Origin: Deltaproteobacteria bacterium
GTDB taxonomy: Bacteria; Desulfobacterota; Desulfarculia; Adiutricales; Adiutricaceae
Assembly (NCBI GenBank): GCA_031278835.1
Contig: JAITJP010000082.1
Location: forward strand, 1-5,027
DNA: 5,027 nt
Reading direction: 5' to 3'
The notes below the pieces were generated by a model. It saw only the letters and a list, made by a program, of their open reading frames with translations, did no database searches and was not told the origin of the DNA. The number at the start of each line of letters is the position of its first letter. Within the stretch, counting starts at the first letter, position 1. Below are positions 1-4,423 of this stretch, one piece after another. Both the position numbers and the translations under genes were made by a program.

Positions 1-197
1 CCATGGCTTTGGGCTTGTTTTGAATTTTTTTTATGGCTCTTTTGATTTGTCATAAAATGTTGAACTTTTTTTGGCAAAATTATGGGCGGGATCATTAGGG
101 GTGAAAATTCTTAAGCCTAGGGTGCCTTGGCCTGCCTGGGAGCCATCCTTAATGAACTTTTTTATTACTGGCCGGGCCGGAGGGGAAAATTTTGAGC
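1..197. other. AT-rich intergenic region without recognisable gene
   Basis: No reading frame on either strand gives a credible protein or a gene remnant. The first 80 bases are T-rich on the + strand with several runs of seven or eight T. A more GC-rich patch at about 115-185 contains GGCC-type words but no clean hairpin. No tRNA or other RNA fold was recognised. The stretch ends at the promoter at 198-227. Confidence 0.6.
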
Positions 198-227
198 TTG
201 ACATGAATCGTGACCATTGCCTATAAT
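198..227 (+). promoter_or_regulatory. Consensus sigma70 promoter upstream of the cysteine synthase cluster
   Basis: A perfect -35 box TTGACA (198-203) and a perfect -10 box TATAAT (222-227) are separated by 18 bp, one more than the optimum of 17. Transcription would start near 234-236, giving a leader of about 115 nt before the ATG at 349. Two exact consensus hexamers at workable spacing in an otherwise AT-rich spacer make this the strongest promoter in the window. It probably drives the four-gene cysteine cluster, subject to the terminator hairpin just downstream. Confidence 0.85.
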
Positions 228-234
228 GAAATGG

Positions 235-348
235 ACATGACTGGTTGAGGTTTTTTGAGCCAATTTTTAGTTTGATTCGCCGATCGTTTTTCTGAAGGCG
301 GAACTCTTCGTAATTGAAGAGTTCCGCCTTTTTTTTTTGGTGTTTTGG
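235..348 (+). promoter_or_regulatory. Short leader with candidate attenuator, or small RNA gene
   Basis: The stretch between the predicted transcription start and the cysteine synthase ATG encodes no upstream gene, yet holds a strong intrinsic terminator at its end. A transcript from the 198-227 promoter would be about 105 nt if terminated. UUCGCC (276-281) can pair with GGCGGA (297-302) in the 5' arm of the terminator, using one G-U pair, and might act as a weak antiterminator. There is also a weak 5-bp hairpin pairing 242-246 with 258-262. The leader is too short for a T-box and matches no riboswitch I know. Whether it is an attenuator or an independent small RNA cannot be decided from sequence alone. 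Confidence 0.5.
295..338 (+). terminator. Strong rho-independent terminator hairpin just before the cysteine synthase start
   Basis: AAGGCGGAACTCTTC (295-309) is the exact reverse complement of 316-330, giving a 15-bp perfect stem around the 6-nt loop GTAATT. It is followed by an uninterrupted T-run through 338; the last two stem bases are part of that run of ten. Only 10 nt separate the T-run from the ATG at 349. No gene ends between the promoter at 198-227 and this hairpin, so it acts on transcripts of the leader itself or on read-through from outside the window. Confidence 0.88.
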
Positions 349-1242
349 ATGAGCGTTGTCGATTTGGTGGGCAAGACCCCGATTGTGAGCCTGGAGAAAC
401 TTTCCTTGGCTTCCGGAGCCAGGGTCTGGGCCAAGGCGGAATTTTTAAACCCCAGCGGATCGGTTAAAGATCGGGCGGCTAAGTATATGATTCTGGAGGG
501 CCTTCGGAGTGGAAATTTTGGGCCAGAAAGGGCTCTGATCGACGCCACCAGCGGAAATACCGGGGTGGCCTACGCCATGATTGGGGCGGCTTTGGGACGC
601 CGGGTCATTTTGCATATGCCGGCCAACGCCAATTATGAAAGAAAGGCCCTTATTCGGGCTTACGGGGCCGAGATATTTGAAACCGATCCCCTGGAGGGCT
701 CAGATGGGGCTTTTATTTCGGCCCAAAAGGAGTATTTGGAAAATCCCGACAAATATTTTTTTCCCAACCAGTACCATAATCCGGCCAACCCCTTGGCCCA
801 TTATCAGTCCACGGGGCCCGAAATATGGGAACAAACCCAAGGCCAGGTCACCCATTTCGTAAATTCATTGGGCACCAGCGGAACTTTTATCGGAACGGCC
901 AGATATTTAAAAGAAAAAAACCAGGCGGTGAAAACCATAATCGTTCAACCGGACTCGCCCTTTCATGGAATCGAAGGCACCAAGCACATGGACACGACCC
1001 TCAAACCCAGTATCTACGACATTAGTTTGGTCGATGGTCAGGAAACAGTATCGACCAGCCAGGCCATTTTCATGGCCAAAAAACTGGCCCGGGAAGAGGG
1101 CTTACTGGTGGGCATAAGCGCCGGAGCCAACGTAACCGTGGCCTTGAGGATGGCCGCCCGGCTTAGCCAAGCCGAGCAAGTCGTGACCATTTTGGGCGAT
1201 TCCGGGAGTCGTTACCTTTCGGACGGAACTTGGGATGAGTGA
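349..1242 (+). CDS. cysM: Cysteine synthase, CysM-like PLP enzyme of the sulfur-carrier pathway
   Basis: This 297-residue protein is a fold type II PLP beta-replacement enzyme that makes cysteine from an activated serine. Visible landmarks are the N-terminal LVGKTPIVSL motif (6-15), NPSGSVKDRAA with the Schiff-base lysine K40, the substrate loop TSGNTG (67-72), the PLP-phosphate loop GTSGT (175-179) and GISAGA (255-260). Length and motifs fit an intact family member. Next to a JAMM protease, a ThiS-like carrier and an E1 enzyme, it most likely uses carrier thiocarboxylate, as mycobacterial CysM does with CysO, rather than free sulfide. GTKHMD (210-215) seems to align with the region holding the O-phosphoserine-binding arginine of mycobacterial CysM, with K212 in its place; that alignment was made by eye. 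The ATG at 349 is chosen because MSVVDLVGKTP fits family N-termini. In-frame TTG 337 and GTG 340 lie in or at the edge of the terminator T-run. Only a weak GGTG (339-342) precedes the ATG. Confidence 0.9.
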   Translation: MSVVDLVGKTPIVSLEKLSLASGARVWAKAEFLNPSGSVKDRAAKYMILEGLRSGNFGPERALIDATSGNTGVAYAMIGAALGRRVILHMPANANYERKALIRAYGAEIFETDPLEGSDGAFISAQKEYLENPDKYFFPNQYHNPANPLAHYQSTGPEIWEQTQGQVTHFVNSLGTSGTFIGTARYLKEKNQAVKTIIVQPDSPFHGIEGTKHMDTTLKPSIYDISLVDGQETVSTSQAIFMAKKLAREEGLLVGISAGANVTVALRMAARLSQAEQVVTILGDSGSRYLSDGTWDE

Positions 1243-1261
1243 GTTTTTGGAGAATTAACCT

Positions 1262-1267
1262 GGTGGA
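1262..1267 (+). promoter_or_regulatory. Ribosome binding site of the JAMM protease gene
   Basis: GGTGGA lies nine bases before the ATG at 1277, within the 34-nt gap after the cysteine synthase stop. It supports this start and indicates separate ribosome loading within one transcript. Confidence 0.55.
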
Positions 1268-1276
1268 ATAGCGATT

Positions 1277-1702
1277 ATGGAAGTCACTTCGTTGGTTATT
1301 AGGGAAATTAAGGAACATGGGGCCAGGGCTTATCCCTTTGAGGCTTGCGGGTTTGTTTTGGGCCATTTTAAAAATTCGGGCTTGGTCAGGGGGGAAAAAA
1401 CCCTGGAGGCCATTAATTCCCGGCAAGGGGAAAAACGGCGTAGGCGCTTTAACATCGAAGCTGAAGAATTTTTGGCAGCCGAAAGGGCGGCCCAAAGTCA
1501 GGGCCTGGATATTTTGGCCATATATCACTCCCATCCCGATCACCCGGCCTTACCCTCGGCCAATGATTTGGAAAAAGCCTTGCCTTTCTATCGTTACCTG
1601 ATCGTCAAAGTGGAAAACGGCCAAGCCAAGGAACTAAGTTGTTGGCTTTTGGCCAATGACAGATCGGGTTTTTTAAAACAAGAATTAACCATATTACCTT
1701 AA
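1277..1702 (+). CDS. mec: JAMM/MPN+ zinc metalloprotease, Mec-type carrier-cysteine hydrolase
   Basis: This 141-residue protein is a single MPN+ (JAB1/MPN/Mov34) domain. The full JAMM zinc signature is present: glutamate E22 in PFEACGFVLG, then H84-S-H86 followed by S94 and D97 in the exact HxHx7Sx2D spacing. All metal ligands and the catalytic glutamate are therefore intact. In Mycobacterium the relative Mec+ releases cysteine from the CysO-cysteine adduct, and the same job is inferred here from the flanking cysteine synthase and carrier. The neighbouring carrier has three residues after its GlyGly, so this protease probably also removes that tail, as HcyD does for HcyS in Wolinella. There is no signal peptide, so it should be cytoplasmic. 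It lies 34 nt after the synthase and 16 nt before the carrier, consistent with one operon. Confidence 0.9.
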   Translation: MEVTSLVIREIKEHGARAYPFEACGFVLGHFKNSGLVRGEKTLEAINSRQGEKRRRRFNIEAEEFLAAERAAQSQGLDILAIYHSHPDHPALPSANDLEKALPFYRYLIVKVENGQAKELSCWLLANDRSGFLKQELTILP

Positions 1703-1706
1703 CCAT

Positions 1707-1711
1707 AAGGA
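1707..1711 (+). promoter_or_regulatory. Ribosome binding site of the sulfur carrier gene
   Basis: AAGGA is spaced seven bases before the ATG at 1719, inside the 16-nt gap after the protease stop. It fixes the carrier start. Confidence 0.65.
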
Positions 1712-1718
1712 TTTAGTC

Positions 1719-2003
1719 ATGTCCATTGCCTTAAAAATTCCCACGGCCCTGAGGGGTTTTACCGACGGCCTTAATCAAGTGGAACTGGAAGGAGACACGG
1801 TCGGTGAGCTTTTAAAAAAACTCATTGAAAAATATCCCGACCTAACCACCCATCTGTATGACGAGGAAGGCCTTTTGCGATCCTTTGTCAACGTCTTTGT
1901 TGACGGAACCAACGTCAAATCTCTGGAGGGCCAACAAACGCCGGTCAAGGAAGGCCAATCAATCATGTTGGTACCGGCCATCGCCGGGGGAAATTTTGGC
2001 TGA
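1719..2003 (+). CDS. cysO: ThiS/MoaD-fold sulfur carrier protein, CysO-like, with a C-terminal NFG extension
   Basis: This 94-residue beta-grasp protein resembles the MoaD/ThiS/CysO family. It opens with a beta strand (SIALKIPTALR) and contains GDTVGELLKKL (25-35), the first helix typical of the fold. A mid-protein strand VNVFVDG (57-63) follows, then VKEGQSIMLVPAIAGG (76-91), the classic end leading to the GlyGly that is adenylated and converted to a thiocarboxylate. The gene does not stop after G91 but encodes N92, F93 and G94 first, so the product is a precursor. The JAMM protease directly upstream is the likely processing enzyme, and the E1-rhodanese downstream the likely activating enzyme. 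CysO rather than ThiS or MoaD is favoured because the neighbours are a cysteine synthase and a Mec-type protease and no thiamin or molybdopterin genes are present. Confidence 0.88.
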   Translation: MSIALKIPTALRGFTDGLNQVELEGDTVGELLKKLIEKYPDLTTHLYDEEGLLRSFVNVFVDGTNVKSLEGQQTPVKEGQSIMLVPAIAGGNFG

Positions 2004-2044
2004 GGGAAATTATTTTTTTCTAGGGCCAGGGCAGTGATTTTTTG

Positions 2045-2066
2045 ATTTTTTTTGAAGAAAAAAAAT
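2045..2066 (+). repeat. A/T-only inverted repeat upstream of the MoeZ-like gene
   Basis: ATTTTTTTT (2045-2053) and AAAAAAAAT (2058-2066) form a perfect 9-bp inverted repeat around the loop GAAG. It ends three bases before the Shine-Dalgarno sequence GGGAG (2069-2073) in the 78-nt spacer between carrier and E1 gene. As RNA it is a weak A-U hairpin with no following T-run, so it does not look like a terminator. It may affect ribosome access or simply reflect the homopolymer-rich spacers of this genome. Confidence 0.5.
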
Positions 2067-2068
2067 TT

Positions 2069-2073
2069 GGGAG
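2069..2073 (+). promoter_or_regulatory. Ribosome binding site deciding the start of the MoeZ-like gene
   Basis: GGGAG lies eight bases before the ATG at 2082. It supports translation from this ATG, and therefore inclusion of the unusual repetitive N-terminus, which would otherwise be suspected of being non-coding. Confidence 0.65.
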
Positions 2074-2081
2074 AGCGGTAA

Positions 2082-3311
2082 ATGAGTGGGCATGAGAGAA
2101 GTCTGAGCCAGAGCCTGGGCCAGGGCCAGGGGCTGGGGCTGGGGCTGGGTCAGGGGCTGGCAGAAAGGGATTTGCCGGAATTAACCGGAGAGGAGATCTC
2201 CAGGTACAGTAGGCATTTACTTTTATCCGAGGTCGGCCTGATCGGTCAAAGAAAACTTAAGGCGGCTAGGGTTTTGGTGGTCGGAACCGGGGGCTTGGGC
2301 GCTCCCTTGGCCCTGTATTTAGCGGCGGCCGGGGTGGGTAAGATTGGCTTGGTGGACTTTGACTTCGTGGAAGCCTCAAATCTGCAAAGGCAAATCATTC
2401 ACTCAACCAGGGATATCGATAGGCCCAAGGTGGCCTCGGCCCAGGACCGCCTAAAGGGCCTTAATCCGGATATTGAGATAGTCACCCACAACGTCAAATT
2501 ATCTAGTAAAAACGCCGAAAATATTTTTTCAAAATACGATTTGGTGGCCGACGGAACCGACAACTATCCCACGCGATATTTAATAAACGACCTTTGCGTT
2601 TTTCAGAAAAAAGCCAACGTCTACGCCTCGATATTTCAGTTTGAGGGCCAGGCCACGGTATTTGGGGCTCCCGGGGGGCCTTGTTATCGATGTCTTTACC
2701 CCTCACCGCCCCCTCCGGGGTTAGTCCCCTCGTGCGGTGAAGGGGGAGTCATGGGGGTCTTGCCAGGCATATTGGGCTGTGTTCAAGCGGCCGAGGTCAT
2801 AAAGCTCATTGTCGGAGGGGCCGAACCGCTGGTTAAGCGCTTATTGATTTTCGATGCCTGGAGAATGATTTTTAACGAACTCAAGATCGAAAAAGATCCC
2901 AACTGTCCGGTCTGCGGCCAAAACCCGACCATTACCGAGCCCATCGATTACGAAGAATTTTGCGGCCTGGGGGAAAAAATCCAGGACCCGGCCGGGCCTA
3001 TTTTCGCCAGCGAGCTTCAGGAACGCTTGGATAGAGGCGAGCGGATTCAAGTCATCGATATCAGGGAGCCCCATGAGCGGACTTTGTACGCCTTTCCCGG
3101 GGCCAAGGTCGTTCCCTTTGGCCAGCTGGTCAGGAGAATGGACGAGTTTAACCCCGAGGCCGACTTGGTTTTTATTTGCAAAATCGGCCAAAGAAGCCTT
3201 TTCGCCATAAGGGCCTTACACCGGGCCGGTTACCCAGGCCGGATGCTCAATCTCCAAGACGGTTTGGCCGCTTGGGCTAAGCTCATTGGCGGCCCACAGC
3301 TGCCTTACTAA
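2082..3311 (+). CDS. moeZ: MoeZ-like E1 activating enzyme fused to a rhodanese domain
   Basis: This 409-residue, two-domain protein activates sulfur carriers by C-terminal adenylation and then transfers sulfur to them. Residues 1-30 are low-complexity. The MoeB/ThiF-type adenylation domain spans about 34-285: nucleotide loop GTGGLGAP (68-75), acidic DFD (92-94), NLQRQ with arginine R103, K116, and DGTDN (157-161). A zinc site is formed by C201/C204 (CYRC) and C275/C278 (CPVC). C218 in PSCGEGG sits where E1-rhodanese proteins carry a conserved cysteine. The C-terminal rhodanese domain (about 308-403) has the active loop CKIGQRS, with persulfide-forming C366 and the supporting DIREPHE motif (326-332). 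All key residues are present. It follows the carrier gene by 78 nt and most likely charges that carrier, as MoeZ does for CysO in Mycobacterium. A role with additional carriers (MoaD, ThiS) elsewhere in the genome is possible. Confidence 0.92.
   Translation: MSGHERSLSQSLGQGQGLGLGLGQGLAERDLPELTGEEISRYSRHLLLSEVGLIGQRKLKAARVLVVGTGGLGAPLALYLAAAGVGKIGLVDFDFVEASNLQRQIIHSTRDIDRPKVASAQDRLKGLNPDIEIVTHNVKLSSKNAENIFSKYDLVADGTDNYPTRYLINDLCVFQKKANVYASIFQFEGQATVFGAPGGPCYRCLYPSPPPPGLVPSCGEGGVMGVLPGILGCVQAAEVIKLIVGGAEPLVKRLLIFDAWRMIFNELKIEKDPNCPVCGQNPTITEPIDYEEFCGLGEKIQDPAGPIFASELQERLDRGERIQVIDIREPHERTLYAFPGAKVVPFGQLVRRMDEFNPEADLVFICKIGQRSLFAIRALHRAGYPGRMLNLQDGLAAWAKLIGGPQLPY
2105..2158 (+). repeat. 6-bp tandem repeat inside the MoeZ-like gene encoding a dipeptide repeat
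   Basis: Nine consecutive imperfect hexamers (GAGCCA, GAGCCT, GGGCCA twice, GGGGCT three times, GGGTCA, GGGGCT) encode residues 9-26 as alternating small and Gln/Leu residues: SQ, SL, GQ, GQ, GL, GL, GL, GQ, GL. Because the unit is two codons, gain or loss of copies changes protein length without a frameshift. The stretch precedes the E1 fold proper, which begins near residue 34, so its length should be tolerated by the enzyme. Confidence 0.85.
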
Positions 3312-3337
3312 TTTGGTCATCATGGATCGGTTTTTAG

Positions 3338-3365
3338 AGTTTTTAAATAAAAACTTAATTTTTTT
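3338..3365 (+). terminator. Weak rho-independent terminator candidate after the MoeZ-like gene
   Basis: AGTTTTT (3338-3344) pairs with AAAAACT (3349-3355) around the loop AAAT. Four bases later comes a run of seven T (3359-3365). The stem is almost wholly A-U, so termination would be inefficient and some read-through into the encapsulin gene is plausible. Confidence 0.4.
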
Positions 3366-3387
3366 GCTTTTTTAAGCTTAAACTCAT

Positions 3388-3413
3388 TCTCAAAAACTTT
3401 GTTTAGTTTGAGA
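3388..3413. repeat. Inverted repeat in the spacer upstream of the encapsulin gene
   Basis: TCTCAAA (3388-3394) and TTTGAGA (3407-3413) are perfect reverse complements separated by 12 nt. Centre-to-centre spacing is 19 bp, close to two helical turns, so a dimeric regulator site is possible. It could equally be a small RNA hairpin or chance in AT-rich DNA. Confidence 0.35.
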
Positions 3414-3458
3414 CAATCTTACCTTTACAACTTAGGCGGCCGATAGGGCCCAAATATT

Positions 3459-3465
3459 AAAGGAG
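3459..3465 (+). promoter_or_regulatory. Strong ribosome binding site of the encapsulin shell gene
   Basis: AAAGGAG is spaced seven bases before the ATG at 3473. It is the best Shine-Dalgarno match in the window, fitting a shell protein needed in many copies. Confidence 0.8.
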
Positions 3466-3472
3466 TTTTTTA

Positions 3473-4423
3473 ATGCCCGTGAATCCACCCAAACTTAACG
3501 CCCTTAACCCCCAGACGGCCTACCAGCTGGCCGACATTTTCAAAACCAGACCGCAGTATGGGGCCTTAACCCCCAGGTGGCTAACTAAGCTTCTCGAATT
3601 CAAAGCCTTAAACAGCGGCATCTACCGGGTCAATAAGGTCTTGGAGGAAGGCGACACGCCTTTGGACATTTTATGCGGCCAGGACCCCGACCAAGTCGAA
3701 ATCCCGCAAGGCTTTGTCCCTTACCAGTCCAAGCCCCGGGAGTATCTCTTAAACTCCATCTCCACCATCATAAACGTCGATACCAAGGTGGCCGACCTTT
3801 ATTCCTCGCCCTATGACCAGACGGCTGAGCAGCTGAGCCTGGCCATCGAAAGTCTTAGGGAACGCCAGGAGAGCCAGATCGTCAATAACGACGATTACGG
3901 TCTGCTCAAAAACGTGGCCGAGGCCCAGCGGATTAAGACCAGAAACGGCTCCCCGACCCCAGACGATCTTGACGAGCTCCTTTCCAAGGTCTGGAAAGAA
4001 CCCTCGTTCTTTCTGGCCCATCCCCGGGCCATTGCCGCCTTTGCCCGGGAAGCCACCCGCCGTGGCGTGCCGCCGGCCACCACCAATATCCTGGGCGGGG
4101 TTTTTATCGCCTGGCGAGGCATCCCCTTGATCCCAACCGATAAGCTCTTCGTTGACGGGCTAAAAAATCCCAAAGGGCCCACCGGAAAGACCAACATTCT
4201 CTTGATCCGTACGGGCGAAGCCCGCCGCGGGGTGGTCGGCCTTTACCAAGCCAATCTGCCCGGGGATCAATCTCGGGGCCTCTCCATTCGCCTTAGAGGC
4301 GTCAACGATCAAGGCCTGGCCTCTTATCTACTGAGCATTTATTGCTCAGCGGCCATTTTGGCCGATGACGCGCTGGCCGTCCTTGAGGAAGTCGAGGTCG
4401 GCAACTACTATGACTATAAGTAA
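3473..4423 (+). CDS. Family 2A encapsulin nanocompartment shell protein (SrpI-like)
   Basis: This 316-residue protein is recognised as a family 2 encapsulin, an HK97-fold shell protein that self-assembles into an icosahedral compartment in the cytoplasm. An extended N-terminal arm (about 1-45) is followed by family-typical blocks: RERQESQIVNNDDYGLL (129-145), SPTPDDLDELLSKVW (160-174), HPRAIAAFAREATRRGVPP (183-201), WRGIPLIPTDKL (214-225), GEARRGVVGLYQ (248-259) and YCSAAILADDALAVLEEVEV (290-309). The length leaves no room for the inserted cyclic-nucleotide-binding domain that marks family 2B, so 2A is favoured. Known 2A shells enclose a cysteine desulfurase and have been linked to sulfur starvation (SrpI of Synechococcus) and sulfur storage. 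The next gene overlaps this one by 14 nt and begins with the kind of long disordered region such cargo carries. Identification rests on remembered family sequence patterns, not on a database search. Confidence 0.87.
   Translation: MPVNPPKLNALNPQTAYQLADIFKTRPQYGALTPRWLTKLLEFKALNSGIYRVNKVLEEGDTPLDILCGQDPDQVEIPQGFVPYQSKPREYLLNSISTIINVDTKVADLYSSPYDQTAEQLSLAIESLRERQESQIVNNDDYGLLKNVAEAQRIKTRNGSPTPDDLDELLSKVWKEPSFFLAHPRAIAAFAREATRRGVPPATTNILGGVFIAWRGIPLIPTDKLFVDGLKNPKGPTGKTNILLIRTGEARRGVVGLYQANLPGDQSRGLSIRLRGVNDQGLASYLLSIYCSAAILADDALAVLEEVEVGNYYDYK

Larger units (their letters stand above)
3312..3472. other. AT-rich spacer between the cysteine cluster and the encapsulin gene
   Basis: This 161-bp spacer separates two probable transcription units. 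It contains a terminator-like AT hairpin (3338-3365), a perfect 12-bp palindrome TTTAAGCTTAAA (3371-3382), and a 7-bp inverted repeat TCTCAAA/TTTGAGA (3388-3394 and 3407-3413). No convincing -35/-10 pair was found, although the encapsulin gene should need its own promoter if the hairpin terminates. Confidence 0.6.

Noticed and set aside
231..248. Tiny leader ORF ATG-GAC-ATG-ACT-GGT-TGA
   Set aside because: It overlaps the predicted transcription start, has no ribosome site and encodes no cysteine or other informative residues, so a translated attenuator peptide is not supported.
235..338. T-box, SAM or other known sulfur riboswitch
   Set aside because: The leader before the terminator is only about 60 nt and shows no T-box sequence or recognisable SAM aptamer helices.
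337..348. Upstream TTG (337) or GTG (340) as the cysteine synthase start
   Set aside because: These codons lie in or at the edge of the terminator T-run and add VFW residues not expected in the family. The ATG at 349 gives the usual MSVVDLVGKTP N-terminus.
267..548. Minus-strand 93-residue frame across the terminator and the synthase start
   Set aside because: It is antisense to a well-supported gene, includes the hairpin and T-run, and shows no family resemblance.
1163..1543. Minus-strand 126-residue frame spanning the synthase/protease junction
   Set aside because: It is antisense to two genes with intact catalytic motifs and has no recognisable domain.
1719..2003. Carrier as ThiS (thiamin) or MoaD (molybdopterin)
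   Set aside because: No thiamin or molybdopterin genes are nearby, while a CysM-like synthase and a Mec-type JAMM protease flank it.
2841..3191. Minus-strand 116-residue frame in the rhodanese region
   Set aside because: It is a shadow of the MoeZ-like gene with no ribosome site or domain.
1277..3311. Wolinella-type methionine (HcyS/HcyD/HcyF) pathway
   Set aside because: The carrier tail and protease are similar in logic, but the PLP enzyme here is a cysteine synthase, not an O-acetylhomoserine sulfhydrylase.
3408..3431. Possible promoter TTGAGA with TACAAC for the encapsulin gene
   Set aside because: Spacing between the boxes is about 12 bp, too short for sigma70, and no better -10 box lies at 16-18 bp.
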